Positions 1 through 14,440 of a stretch of DNA of 64,000 nucleotides are shown here, in pieces. Position 1 is the first letter of the stretch. The number at the start of each line of letters is the position of its first letter. The notes under the pieces were generated by a model, which was not told where the DNA came from, made no database searches, and was given only the letters and a program-made list of their open reading frames with translations. Source of the stretch: Tenodera sinensis (Eukaryota; Arthropoda; Insecta; Mantodea; Mantidae); assembly GCA_030765045.1 (NCBI GenBank), contig CM060965.1, positions 23,362,935 to 23,426,934 of the forward strand, in the 5' to 3' direction. A program made the position numbers and the translations under genes.

Positions 1-1247
<1,247 letters not shown>

Positions 1248-1277
1248 GTTTACTTGAATAATAAGCTTTTTCAAAGG

Positions 1278-1399
1278 TTTTCATGAATTCTAAGTATAAC
1301 TTTGGTAGCTTGGACATCCCTGCTCATGTAAGGAGAGAAATGAAGCACTTGGGGGTAAAGTGTTCACAGTTTAATGTAGGAGACATCCCTGAGCTGTAA
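1278..1399 (+). CDS. Candidate terminal coding exon, unknown gene (weak)
   Basis: I do not recognise this gene. Downstream of a possible acceptor (a pyrimidine stretch followed by CAAAG at about 1269-1277) one frame stays open to a TAA at 1397-1399. The last ~33 codons read like protein, with FGSLDIPAHVRREMKHLG followed by KCSQFNVGDIPEL. The composition is more balanced than the flanking AT-rich DNA. No AATAAA lies close downstream, and the upstream neighbour is a long microsatellite, so preceding exons are not visible. It could equally be a chance open frame or a transposon scrap. Confidence 0.25.
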
Positions 1400-1439
1400 T
1401 GTTACTGTGGTGACTGTCACACACACACACACACACTCT

Positions 1440-2204
1440 CATGACCTGAATACATACTACCTAGGGTTCATCACCGGATGTCACCCTTCTACACAAAGAC
1501 ATTATGTGACTAAACGCTACACTCACCTTCAGTAACACCCTCGTCATCCCACAATGGCTCTAGAAGGTGCCGTACTAACAAGACGTAGGGGTGTTAAATT
1601 ATATACGAATCATCACCTGGTCATTCTTTTGTTTACTCACTGTCGCCAACTGCATCCCATAAATCGATCAAAAATGCGCCACACATTACAATCGATTAAG
1701 AATCAAAATATAGCTTATAAACTGATTTTCTGTTATAACAACAAAAGAAGATGAAATAATGTAATTCTTGGGTTTCGTTTTCCTCATTTGGTAATGCTGA
1801 ATTATTCGAACTGAAGTAATCGAAATGAATATATTTTAGTTTTTTTTTATAGATTTTTCTTTTGGTCAAATTTTGGAACATACTACCTTAAATTCATATT
1901 TTATTTATGAAACAGTCCAGATAAATGTCATTCGACAGTTTGACCTTCTTTTGTTACTTCAAGCTATAGCCTTTAGGCCTGTTTCGGCTCATTTATTTGT
2001 TGAATCCATCTTTCTGCTGGTCGGCATGGTTCGAAATGGTTAAATTTTGGTAATTTTATATAGTTCAAACAGCACCTTTGTAATTAATCTTCACATGGGC
2101 GTCGCGAAGGGGGGGCAAGGGAGGGCCGCGGCCCCCCTTTGGAAATTAATGAACTTAATGTGCTGACTATTAAACTATTATTTTAATTCATATGTAAGGA
2201 ACAA
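1440..2204. other. Unassigned sequence
   Basis: A short (CA)n run of about 9 units ends near 1437. The rest has no supportable gene. A short GC-rich patch with a G-run lies at about 2098-2135. Confidence 0.45.
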
Positions 2205-2990
2205 TTTCTCCTTTCTTGAAAACAGGAATAATTCTTGCTACTCTCCATTCTTCTGAGATTTTCTTCTGAGTCCAACATTGATTTAAGGGTTCAGGAATCT
2301 AACTTTCCCCTCCATCGGAGCATATTTTATTAATTCTATTTGGACACCATCCACACCAGGGGATTTCTTATTTTCGACCTCTGTAGGGCTTCTTCTAGTT
2401 CTTCTAATTCGATGTTGTCAACTTCTGTATATCCTGGTATTCTTTTCCGTTGAGTTTTGTTTTATCTGTCTACTGTTCTTTAAAATATCGGATCCACTCT
2501 TCTCCCGTTATTACATTTATATCTGCTTTGCCTCTTTCTTGATGAGACAAATGTTTTATTATTTTGTATTCACTTGCTTGTCTACCATGTATATCGTGTG
2601 CAGTATTAGAGACGTATCTATCCCAGCTTTCTTTATGAGCCATTCTTAGTCTGGTCTGCAATTGCTTTATATACCAGTAAGTCTTCTTCAATTTTGGTTT
2701 GTAACTATTTCAGCTGTGCTAATTTCTTCTCCTCTATTAAAGTTTTAAGCTCGTCATTCCATATATAAAGTTCTTTCTTAGCTTTATTTTTATTCCTAGT
2801 CCCTAGGTATTCATCAAGCAAGCCTTTTCTAAGGATTTCTTAATATTTCTCCATTCTTAATATCATTGCTTTCTTCATATTCTTTAGTACATAGAGAAAG
2901 TCTTTTAGAGTATAAGTCCCTTTTAGCAAATGAGTTTTCCAACATTTCTCTGGGGTCGTTTTACACTTTGACCTTCCCAGGTAAATTCTC
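2205..2990 (-). pseudogene. Non-LTR retrotransposon relic: linker and reverse-transcriptase start
   Basis: The minus strand carries a broken LINE ORF. Reading from about 2870 down to 2470 gives the basic, Lys/Glu-rich linker that follows the endonuclease domain, including a 73-codon open stretch with WDRY and a YFKEQ-like end. Further down, at about 2420-2210, fragments read SPGVDGVQIELIK and EEWRVARIIPVFKKGE across frame changes. These match the N-terminal reverse-transcriptase blocks of LINE polyproteins (the KSPGxDG and W..A.I.P.FKKG motifs). Several frameshifts and stops show it is dead. The catalytic YxDD region is not present. Clade is uncertain; it may belong with the endonuclease relic at 7290-7885. 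Confidence 0.7.
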
Positions 2991-3065
2991 TGGCTCCGCT
3001 CGAGAATTTATCGGTCACTCAGATGTTTTGTGATATTAAAACCTAAGCCCCGACACAACAGAACA

Positions 3066-3355
3066 TGAAGAGCCAAGCCTTACCGCCCAGCCGCTGCGTC
3101 CCCCACCTCGGCCCACTACAGGCGTCTTTGGTGGGGTGCAGTACTGGAGGGTGGTACGTGGTCAGCGTCCCGATCCCTGCCGGCTAGTTATGCGGTCTTC
3201 ACGACCTGGGGCCGCTACCTTTCAATCAAGTAGCTTCTCAATTGGTCCCCCCGGGACTAACAAGGCTGAGTGCACCCCGTGCTTGGCCTCTCAGAGGGGA
3301 TAATCGAACCCGGGTTCTCCGTACCAGAGACAAGGGCGCTACCAACTTGTTTTAT
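3066..3355 (-). mobile_element. SINE family A, minus orientation
   Basis: Read on the minus strand, this copy begins with a tRNA-like head. A B-box of the form GGTTCGATTA lies near 3303-3315, and a conserved body with the motif GGGGTGCACTCAGCC follows. It shares this body with copies at 34770-35065 and 52545-52860, all in minus orientation. The GC content is much higher than the surroundings. The apparent open frames across it are not genes. Confidence 0.75.
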
Positions 3356-4545
3356 GATATTGCTTGTCATAATTTCTCCGAGAGTCTATCGATGACGAGC
3401 AGTTCATTAATCTACTTATATCCAATATTTTTGTTTATTAAAGAGTTTTGCCAATATGAGAAGTACTAATGAAAGTGGCGCTACCTGCATTCACATTAAC
3501 TTGGCGTCAAAGTGGAAGTATTAACACTCGCCAATTCTTGTAGATCTTCATGTTGTGACGAGTGCTAATCTTCTAGTTCAGTGCCTAGATAATTATAAGG
3601 AACATAAAATATATTATGTTCTCTGCTACGTATTGTAAGTATTGTATTCCACCCAAAAGTTGAGCCGGCACTCAGAAGCTTGAAAGTCAGTTGTACTTTA
3701 CACCGCGTCCGAAGCCTACTGTTAACAGTATGTTTCGGAAGTTAAGAAATGAAGGTCGCTGAAGATATCCCACGAGTCACCAAGACCTGGGCTGCAGCAT
3801 TTGTATTCACTGGAGTTTCCCGAGCGACGATACCTCGGGGTGAGTCCGAGTTTCTACAGATGCGTTTAAGATGTAATGCAAGCACAATATTAGACAGTTG
3901 ATGTTCCATAGTGTTTTGTTATTGCAAGGATGCCTCTGGTACAAACCTCGGGCTTAGTTCACTTTGCTTGTACCTAAACCAACATCTAGAATATACACTT
4001 GCATGTCTCTTTAACAGTTCGCCTTTCCATATCTGCATATCACCGCACAGAATCGCACAGTGGAATAACAGCACGCTGAATCGAGTATATGTATGTATAG
4101 CTATCGACTAGTCACTATGGAGTTCTGTGTTCCTCAGGGTCTACCTTTGTTAGCAAGATTTGCCTCGGCGGAATTAAAATTAGAGTCTGAGATTTAACTT
4201 GGCAAGTTCCAAAAAGAAAGAAACAGAAATACCACCTTGTTATCTCTCTCATTATGTTGAAGGGTATTTGTAAATTACAAGTAGCCATTTAACAGAAAAT
4301 AGCGGGCCGGAAGCGAGGTGTGTGCTGTCCAAGAATTTAGACACGACAGGTAGAGTACCCTAAAGACAAGGACAGAACCAAACCGGGCATGTTAAATGTC
4401 ATAAACCCTAGTAAGCCAAATATTGTCATATAAATGTTTTGAAGGGTTATATTTAAGAGGTATGTATAATATATATTTGAATATTGTGATTTTGGGAAGA
4501 ATTAACTCCTGTAGATATCTGAATTTATCGAGCAACTATTTTAGT
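3356..4545. other. Unassigned, with a scrap of TIR family 1
   Basis: At about 3635-3658 a short segment matches one end of TIR family 1 (GTATTGTATTCCACCCAAAA), and the match then stops. No gene is supported in the rest. Confidence 0.4.
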
Positions 4546-4549
4546 TAAC

Positions 4550-4870
4550 CATCCTGGAGTATTTTACGGACACTGTTCAGAAATTCGAGGTCCCGGGTTC
4601 GATTTTCATCGATCTTGGGTTTTTCGTGTTTTTCCTTGGGCGGTAGGTAAATTCCTGGTTGGTTTCTCTCTACCATGATTTCTTTCCCACCATTTTCACA
4701 TTCATTACTTTCCTTCTCGTCTTTCAGATGTGCTTCTAAGTTTTTTCGGTGCCGAACAGATAGCGTGGATGCTTGCTGAAGAGAAAGCTGAGCACTAGAG
4801 GGCTGCTTGGTTGATGCGTGGATGTCCGTACCATTTGACCTGGCGTTTCTCAGCATTGTTTTCGTTTGTC
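4550..4870 (+). mobile_element. tRNA-like SINE copy (family unassigned)
   Basis: A B-box-like GGTTCGATTTT lies at about 4597-4607 inside a tRNA-like segment. A pyrimidine-rich body with GGGTTTTTCGTGTTTTTCC follows, of the same style as the other SINEs here. A weak open frame on the opposite strand is not supported as a gene. Confidence 0.45.
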
Positions 4871-7289
4871 GAACCTCTTCTCTTATTCTCTAATTCCGTA
4901 TTGTATCCCTGTTTGTTCGACACGCTACCCTTGTCATATATTTAATAGGAAATGCTACCTTTCATAAAACCGAAATAAGAAAGCTATAATGTTTAGAACT
5001 TAAATGCTCCAAAGATGTTTAAAATAGGCACAAAAAATTATCATTAACCTGAGGTAGTGGTTCAAGAAGAAACGTTGCAAAACAGGACAAGAACTGGAAA
5101 ACCAAAGGTGCTCACATAGCAAGATAAGCGATTTATCAGTAGGAAAATAAAAAAAAATCCCTACTGTGAACGTAGCTGTGAATCTGGGAAGACTTGGAAA
5201 TAATGTTTCGGCCAGCACCGTGTAATGTTTGTCGAGAAGACGGATATGGCCCGGAGCTTCCAATGCTTCGATATCCAAAGTAGATTAAAAATATCACCCA
5301 CTAAAATACAACCTTGTGAGAATGTAAAGTTCGCAGAAAATATTTGCACTTAGAAGACATTTAAACTAAGACAAACTAAATAACGGCAGGTGTTTTATTC
5401 TAGTTAAATTATCGATGGAATTTGCTTATTCTCGTTGCACATGTAATTTACATAGTTTAAAAGTATAAGGCGTACTTAGTTGTATCCTTATTTTGGGGGT
5501 TATAAGGTTTAGAAGTCCTCAGTATATTAACTATCAGATACATTCGAATCGCGAAAACAAATCTATGTAAGAAACAGTGGATGTTGCTTAGTGGAATTTC
5601 AAAAATCCCAAACACGCTCTGTGCTGATCATATCTGTATCTAGCAATTTCTTTGTTGCTTGGCAGCCTGTCTTACCATTTGTTCTCAGTGAAGGATAGTA
5701 GGCAGGTAGAAGTAAAAGTTCAAAAATTTGACAAACAAGAAGACTTGTCTTAATAAATGCACGTAATTAACCACACATCTTCATTTAATTATATGGCCTA
5801 TGTTTTGCAAGAAAATGTCAGTGATATTGTTTTCATCCTTCCTATATTAAAGAGACTTAGTTTCTCTTTTACACTCAAGTATATACATACTCAATCTTTA
5901 TAAAGATGTTCTCACAGTGCTATTAATTACTCTTAAGGAGTGACAAAGTTCTGTCCTATATAACTGCCAGAACTCAAACGATAAACACATGCACCACTCA
6001 ATCCCTGAGTTTAAGAGCGAAACTTTTGATAGACAGCAACTGATATCCGTTACAATGCTGCTGATCAGTTGGTCTAGTATAATTCAACTCTGTGTATATA
6101 AATATGCATTAAAGTGTATGCAATAATTCGTTAGGGCATTTGCAAGTAAATTAAGCACCAGTAGGAAATTGTGGAAAAAATCTATCAACTAATCTTGAAG
6201 TGCATTTGATAGGTAATTGAAATATAAACATCAATTTTGTACAAGAGCTTCCTATTCCAACACAATTTATTTTACTATTTTGGTATTTTTCTTTTCACTT
6301 TTCACAGACTTGAAACAAGTGGAGAAATCTACTCAGACACAGGAAGGTATTGCTTTTTCTGTATATACATAAAAGAAGCATGAATCACTCGTAGAAGTTC
6401 GCTTAGCATTGTAGTTTTGCACGAAGCCTTCGACCCTTGCCATCAAGTATTAGTTCCAAGCCCGTATTAAACCTTTTATATTAGTTTACCAAAACAGCAG
6501 CCCCTCCCAGATTGCCCTGCTGAATCTTTATCTTGGAGCTTGGTATGCGATTTGCATTAAAATCACCAAATAAGTTTTTCCTGACGTAAAAATATTCACG
6601 ATAATATTTAAGTAAGAGTAAAGAAACCATTTGAGGTAAATTAGGGGTAGTTTAGAGCTCTACATATTTCTTTTGGTAGTGTTCCTTAAAATCACGAAGA
6701 TTTTCCATTAAGACTCTATGAAATACACGTACACGTGGGTGAAAAAGGTATTGAATTGTTTTACATGTCAATAACACTTACTCTTCACTCTATGGCTGGC
6801 TTCAAACAAATTCTGAGAAACGAACATGAACAATAAAGCAATATTTTGCATGTTTAAGTAAAATCCGAAACGATATTTGATATTGTTAAATGTTAAAATA
6901 AGATTGACTCACGGAAGTGAAATCAAAATATTGTAAATAATCGTTATTTAAAGTAATAATAATTGTTCTACATAGTGGCTATCTCGTTAGCTATGGTTCT
7001 ACATGACGTCACACAGAAACCATTCTATAAAAGTACGCTGATCAAGCGAGAACTTGAGATAAGGAAATTACAATATTATTATGAAATAATATCTCAAAAA
7101 ACCAAATGATTATAGAATATAAAAGCAGGTATATACAAAAATTACATAAGGAAAACAGGATTCAGAGACGCGATGTTAAGATTACATTTTACTATTTTAG
7201 AAGCTTCAAGAAACTTCCCTGAGCAACACGAAACGGAAGCAAGCCATCTTGTTACGCAAAGAAAGTGATTAATTCTACGAAGTTTGCAC
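4871..7289. other. Unassigned intergenic sequence
   Basis: There is no ORF of convincing composition, no tandem array and no transposon I can name. Short open frames (up to 92 codons) are in AT-rich sequence and have no recognisable motif. Confidence 0.4.
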
Positions 7290-7885
7290 AGGCGTTGAGT
7301 GCAGAAGAGCAAGATTGCAGAAAAATTAGTGTATATAGGAGGGCTGACGAATAAAGAAGAATTACAAAATGAATTGAGAAATATGAATATTGATATTGGC
7401 ATAGTCACAGAAACAAAGAAAAAACTGAAAGGAACAGAGAAATATAAAGATATTTATTATTGTATAGTGGAGTCCCTCAGAATGTAAAAGCATTGTCAGG
7501 AGTAGTAATGCTAGTGAAAACAATCTCAGAATATAATAAATGGTTACAGTTTTGTGCATGATCGGATTATTAATATAAGAATAAGAATACCAAGAGGAAC
7601 CTTTGTAGTTGTGATATATGCGCCCGAGGAATGAGGCTTACAATTTTACAGATCATTTAAATTCAATAAATAAATCAGATTATATTTCTATAGCAGGAAA
7701 CTTCAATGCTCGTGTAGGCAAACAGATATTGGGAAAATTTATACGTAATAATGGACAATAAACTTTTAACAAGAATGGCAAAACGTTAAGGAATTTTGTA
7801 AACTACAATAATTTCCAAATAACGAATACCCTCTTCCACATAAAGACATACATGGGCAAGAAGAGGAACAAGATCTATAATTCCA
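7290..7885 (+). pseudogene. Non-LTR retrotransposon relic: AP-type endonuclease
   Basis: This is a degraded endonuclease/exonuclease/phosphatase domain of a LINE. The frame around 7340-7480 reads NMNIDIGIVTETKKKLKGT, which carries the conserved catalytic Glu motif (ETK). Further on, 7681-7719 reads YISIAGNFNARVG, matching the GDFNARVG block but with the Asp replaced by Asn. At 7790-7880 another frame gives a block resembling the end of the domain, which normally precedes the YTW/DH motifs. Stops and frameshifts separate the blocks, so it is inactive. It ends abruptly at about 7886 in a different repeat. Confidence 0.72.
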
Positions 7886-8060
7886 TTATACATTCTTTCC
7901 GGGCTTGTAGGCCGTGGTCAAGTAGTTTTATTTTCCAACGTTTCGCCGAAAACTTCGTCCGACATCTTCAGGGAAGTCAAAGCTGTGAAATATAGGCTCC
8001 GGCGTCTAAAACAAGTGTTGGTTGATATAAAATTAAATAATATTTACAGTATGTGCGGAA
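7886..8060 (+). mobile_element. Dispersed repeat fragment
   Basis: An abrupt switch from the LINE relic enters GC-richer sequence containing CCAACGTTTCGCC and GACATCTTCAG. That motif pair is common in dispersed arthropod repeats (retroelement termini). The family cannot be assigned from this fragment. Confidence 0.35.
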
Positions 8061-10519
8061 CAATAAGAAAACTGGGAAATAAAACATTAAGAACAACTTA
8101 ATAAAACTTTATGAAATATTGGCAGCCGAAATGAAATTCTTACGTTCAGCAACAGGCTGCACAACTTTGCGTAAAAACACAGCATGGAAATTAGAGCAGA
8201 GTTACAAGTATACAATATAAAAGACAATAGTTTTAATTATAACTGTTAAAATCGCCATTTATTGTCATTATCCATGTTAGCTTTAGTTATATGTTCTGAA
8301 ATAACGAACTAATCAAACATATAGTAATACGCAAATTCGACATCATACCTGGTGTTCCGAAATGAAGCATAACCACTGCAATTCATATTTATTATGAAAC
8401 AAGTCTGGGAGAAATATCCTACTCTGATTGGTGTAATCAGGATAGGTGCTAGATCAGCCTTATATATCCGTAGCATTAAAATGCACAACAGCAGCAACAA
8501 TATTTAAGCCTGTCTTTTGAATAAGGTATGGAAACGAAATCTAAAATAGATTAACTTAACAAGGCCATAGCTACCTGCAATTATACTAAATAACCTTAAA
8601 ATATATCTTGTTGAGATTTATCGAAAAATATTTGTTTAAATTAGACATCACATTTCATGCATAGTCTACCAAGTCTTCATATTTATCATGAAAACAGATG
8701 CTCTAAATGGGATGGCGACTGCATGCTTCTGTATCTCGTGTGTCAATAATTTAATATATTATCCTTCATTCTTAGTGATACTTTTTTCCATATTTGATAT
8801 ATCACCCAACTTACTTCATTTGTAGCATGCATTGTTTATAGTTTTCCACCGGGGATAGTTATTTGATATGGTGCACCAGATGTCTATATATGCACATAAG
8901 CACGTCATAGTTTCCAAAGTTTCTGACTTGTACCACTATAACCTGGGAAACAATATTTTAATGTGAACGAAAATAATCGTTAATTATCACTTTTCAAAAT
9001 GATTTTTTATTTATTAAGATTTAATCAACATAAGCTGGCATAAATACAATATAGATGACATGTGAATATTAGAAAAATACCACTAAAATCGATGCTTCTT
9101 ATTCTGGAAATTAACTTATCTCCTGATTCTTATAAACTTTTATTTAATATTATTTGATTCTGTAGCTGTAGGAAGCACTAAAATGGTGTTTGTAATAATG
9201 CTCATTCCCTACTATTTTCGTTACACTTTACGTATGTTAATAAGTGTGCCTGTGTACTAAAATAGTGTTAAGATGGATATTCATGAGCCTTACTATCATT
9301 GCCTCGATTACTTATCTATCAGACAAACAAATGTGGTTATGTGTTGCTTCTTGTATAAGGGTAAAATGCAGGAACCAGAAGGAAAATGTATATAACGCTT
9401 TACACAATATAGAAGCGTTATCGTTTTAGCACTGAATTTATATAATCGGAGATGTGTTGTTATGCACAAGGCGGTGGGATTCGTTTAACATCTGCTACAA
9501 TCACCACACTACTTTCAGCTTACGTCATATCTGTCCATTCTGAAAATATGTCTAAAGAAAAACTCTTTTCATTTATTGTAGCTACATATAGAATCCTAGA
9601 AAAATAGTCAAATATTTAACAGAAGTTCACTTAATGCATGCTGGAATTCATACTTCAATAGTCTTTGCAAAAGATAAAACTGTTAAATATACAAAAAGTT
9701 ATTTACTACAAAATTTATATCTTAATCAGCTCTAAATTATTTAAGTAAGTTTTCGTCTATATCCTATGATTCTATAGTTATATAAAATTCATTAAAAGTG
9801 AATCTATCTTCTTAGGCTATTCACAGAACATTCAAGACGTACTTTTTATTCTTCATAATATTATACTCTTCATATTCTTCGGAATAATGCAAATGTAAAG
9901 TCCAATTTGGGCTAGGGAAATATTCTTAAAATTATTTGAGTCACACTCTTGGAAGAAGTGCTTATCTTTCGAGCTATGCCATTCACAAACACACCAAACT
10001 TTTTCTAAAATTACTTTCTGTTTTTGGAAAGTTCAAAGCATGTATTTCGATACAATTTCGTTGTTTAATTTTTGAATGGAATGTGATCGCTTGTCTACAT
10101 ACCGTAGGTAACTAGCAGAAGAAATAATGAAGTCTGCCTTAATATCCAGTTGAGCAGAAGCTGTGTTGAAGTTGACGACATCCTAACTGTGTGTAATGTC
10201 CCACGAGATTTGCTGTAGCATGCCAAAATAGGCCACAGTTCTGTACCCATGTGTATGACAATGAACTGTGAATAGAGAGAGCAGATGTTGCGAACAAGCA
10301 TGTTCCCAGTCATGTGCATATCTTTAAATGCTGTATCTTGCATTTACCAATAATATTTCCTATGATTGCTTCCTCTCTCTCGTGAAATGTAGACCTTTGC
10401 TGGCTCCAGTGCAACTTGCTTCTCTGAGAATACCAAAGATATCTAAACGACATTCAATGACTACATAATTACTTAGGAAAGCTGTCACGGAACACGATAA
10501 TCTTTTAACTTTTCCTCCT
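8061..10519. other. Unassigned AT-rich sequence
   Basis: No gene, RNA gene or clear transposon is seen. Small open frames on both strands have no protein-like composition or splice context. Confidence 0.4.
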
Positions 10520-11337
<818 letters not shown>

Positions 11338-11522
11338 TGTTGCACGAATATTTTGAAGAAAATTCCTCCACCTTAAATTATTTTTTACATAGAAAACTTT
11401 CCTAAAATTTTGGTATTCTCAAAAAAATGACTCTAACGATTTTGATTAAAATTCCATACGCTTAAGATATTTTTATGGCAAATTAAACGTATATTTTGAA
11501 TTTTTTGTCTATAGCCTATTGT
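11338..11522 (+). mobile_element. Partial second copy of TIR family 1
   Basis: This segment repeats the middle of the preceding element in the same orientation. The shared blocks are TTTTGAAGAAAATTCCTCCACC, the CTAACGATTTTGATTAAAAT block and the TTTTGAATTTTTTG...TATAGCCTAT block. It stops at about 11522 where a minus-strand SINE starts. It is either a tandem duplication or a nested insertion. Confidence 0.65.
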
Positions 11523-11860
11523 AAATGTGCAGGAGATTCATATCGGCACCAGGGTTCGCCAAGCAGCCACCAGCCTCATGGGTTTCAACAGCGCCCCCCC
11601 ACGGCAGGTCAGGCAACTACGTCATCAGGAGAGCAGTTACAGTTCATAGAATCCCCACACAGCAGCAGCACCAACACTTCCGACCATAAAACACAGAATT
11701 GAAATGAAATGGAGAGACAAAAAATTCGGAAATGTAATTAGGCTTCCCAGCTGTAACCGGGAAAATCCCGAAAAAAACCATTGGTCAGGAAGGTCGGCCG
11801 CGGGAACCGAACCCACGACCTCGCACGTCACCGCGGAGCTATCTAGCTCGGTTGATATGT
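11523..11860 (-). mobile_element. SINE family B, minus orientation
   Basis: On the minus strand the head carries a tRNA-like B-box (GGGTTCGGTTCCC at about 11808-11820). It is followed by a block reading GGTTTTTTTCGGGATTTTCCC and a tail region with an AGC-rich stretch. The same body occurs in minus orientation at 40285-40650 and, truncated, at 42105-42290 and 43400-43565. Short open frames across it are not genes. Confidence 0.7.
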
Positions 11861-13860
11861 ACTGTAATATTTGTGCAAACTTATAAACGTAAATGACTAA
11901 TTACAACCGTTAAAGTATATATGAATCACTCTGTACCATTCCTGAACATATTCTGAAATTGTTTAATTCATCTGTGATGATATATTATCAATTTTCCTAC
12001 TGACATTTGCGTTTCATCTGTAGCAGCGTGTTCATTAATATCCGGGCATCACACACGTTCTCGTTTTGGAAGCTGCGTATCGTTCCTTTGCATATTGTTC
12101 ATTTTATCCAAACAATCCGTCATACTGTGAATCTAATATCCCAAACTGACGCCTCCTGTCCACGCAATATCCTCATTTACATCCACAAGCCCATCCATCT
12201 TATTTGCGTCATCGCATCGATTTCGCTCCGTCGCTCTTCAAACCAAACAGTTCCGTGCGGAAATGTTAGCCTGCCTTCCGACTTCAAATTCCAGTTACTG
12301 AATGTCAATCAGCATTCGTTTTTGTAAAGTTCTGCACCGCTGCTCTTTGGAATGAACATGTATATAGCAAACTACTCGTAGTTTATAACTAAGCGCTTGT
12401 TTGTCCCATTTGGAAATTATTTTAGCAGTTTTTTCCATACTCCACAGTTGTTCTGTTATCTTCTAATTATGATTTCTTCATTAGAACTAAACGAACGCCA
12501 AAGAAAACCTTCGGCGGATATTGTATCGTTTTCTAAAGTCTTCGCCGTTAACCTGGGCGTTCATAAAATTTTCCTCTTGGATTTTAACCCCTTCAAAGGC
12601 ATGTCCTGCGCTAGCCTATAAGCTATACCTACCAATCTTGATAAGAGGCCTGTGTGACAAACTGAACATGCTTAAATAGACCTTTTCTCCGAGTGTATAC
12701 AGATACGCCGAACTGAAATCTAAAAGAAGAAAAAAACATTGTTTAACTTTCACTTGACTTCACTTAGTTCACACTCTCATTACTTTTGTTTGCGACGTAG
12801 CCGCGTAATAAAATGCGCACGAAGCAGACTCTTCTTTGGATGATTCACCCTCTGGAAAGTCAAACACAGGACGTCTCTAATGTCTTGCGGAAGCAGCACT
12901 ATCTCTCCAAACGCATTTGTAGAACCGCCTTTCATATCGCATCATAAACACGCTCACCAGCTAGCTTACTCAGTGAAAACACTCGCTTATGTAGCCGCTG
13001 GAAGTGTTCACAGAATATTATAGAATGTTCTGCAGGCGGAGAGAATAGTAACTTACAGAACATCTGCATATCTGTCGATGGCGCTTCTGTTGCTTACGCA
13101 GAGCGAGAGTACTTCCACTGTTTATGTCTTCAACCGCCAATTTCGTAAATAAGCCCGGCCGCATATTTACAAACAGTAATGTGAGGTGGCTTGACCTAGA
13201 ACGTCTCTTTGAAGGCGGCTGCCGGAACTTTTGGAATCAAAATGATACATAAGGTTAATGATTTAACAAAGCTCTACTTTGTAGCTGCACACTTGTGAGC
13301 TAGCTGTCACGGTTTTGATGAAGTACATTTATTCACATCCGATATTCATGAAAAACTAACAACAGAGCTTGCTTGCTTGCTTGCTGCACTGCAGCGCAGA
13401 CTAACTTCGCTTCTATGAGTGAAATTAACCCAATATATGACTGGGCATGGAATATTCAAATCATACGTCGGAAGGATTCATGTCAGCTGATCTTGCATGT
13501 GTAACAACCTTTACAAACAGACCCACTCTCCATCCTGAATATTGTTTGCATGAATAACATTTTTCTCAAAATCCTTAGGGGCAAGTGAAGTTAATCTCGT
13601 GTGCTTCTAGCAGAAATACCTCCTAAATTCTGAATCGTTGTTTAGAGTGCACTTCAGCCCATTGATATTATATTCCAAACTATAAAAGCTAATGATTGTA
13701 CTTTGATTTAATGAATTATTCTTCAAATCTATGGGGTGCTTGCAGAGAAATCAATGAGGTATTCTCAGTTGGCTTGCATTAACCAGTTATCTTTCGAAAA
13801 GTATTTTAACACTTAATTTCGTTTCCTTAGAAGTACAGAAATGTCTAAAATCCTGTGTTC
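11861..13860. other. Unassigned, partly GC-richer
   Basis: A 106-codon open frame at 12007-12327 lacks recognisable motifs and has an unusual Ile/His/Ser-rich composition, so it is not called. The 12800-13420 region is locally richer in CpG and contains a dense set of GAA/TTC triplets around 13006-13032. This could be regulatory or an old transposon, but no gene start is visible near it. Confidence 0.35.
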
Positions 13861-13867
13861 ATCGTTC

Positions 13868-13990
13868 CCGAACTAGGTATATACAGCGGAATCCCGATAA
13901 CTCGACCTAATGTGGACCGAGAGGCTGTCGAGTCTTACGGACTAACGGGTCTGTTATTCACAATTCATAACATAATAGGGTAAATAATGC
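13868..13990 (+). mobile_element. Possible pogo/Tigger-like terminal fragment
   Basis: The sequence ACAGCGGAATCCCGATAACT resembles the terminal pattern of pogo/Tigger elements (CAGTxGAACCTCGnTAAnnCGA), and an imperfect dyad follows (CTCGAC ... GTCGAG). No partner terminus was found nearby, so this is a fragment at best. Confidence 0.35.
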
Positions 13991-14271
13991 ACAATATAGA
14001 AAGCGGAAAAACACATTTAAAAATTCATCTGTACATACATAGAAGAGAGAGAAAATTGCTAGTGCCTTTGCTGCCCAAACCGTCTCATTCACTTGCTCAT
14101 ATTCATTAGCTTTTATACTGTTCCTTTCCTTTAAACTATCTTTTCACATACCAAGACTCGATTTCCTCCAACTCGTAAACCATGGCAATTTTAATAATAT
14201 ACTCACCTTTGTCCAGACTCTTCCCATTTAGTTTCCATTGTCATGTTAACTTACCGCCCTTTCACAGGCAC

Positions 14272-14440
14272 AAAGGCCGCGCCGTAGCCAAGAGGTTATA
14301 CAATTTGCTTCTCACCAAAGCGACCCGGGTTCGATCCCAGGCAACCGCATGTGAGACTCGTGGTGGACGAAACGGCGCTGGGGCGGGTTTCCTCCGGGTT
14401 CTCCGGTTTCCCCCGCCATCCCATTCCTCCAGTACTCAAT
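14272..14440 (+). mobile_element. SINE family C, 5' part
   Basis: The tRNA-like head has an A-box-like TAGCCAAGAGGTTA (14285-14298) and a B-box GGTTCGATCCC (14329-14339). Then come TGGTGGACGAAACGG and GGCGGGTTTCCTCCGGGTT. The same order is seen in the longer copy at 49240-49575. The copy is cut off at about 14440, where TIR family 1 begins, consistent with insertion of or truncation by that element. Confidence 0.8.

Noticed and set aside
12007..12327. 106-codon open frame
   Set aside because: No recognisable motif, no splice or polyA context; composition is unlike a typical protein.
13000..13040. Heat-shock promoter (GAA/TTC cluster GAATGTTC near 13025)
   Set aside because: The triplets are not at a consistent 5-bp spacing and no gene start follows, unlike the solo LTR cluster.
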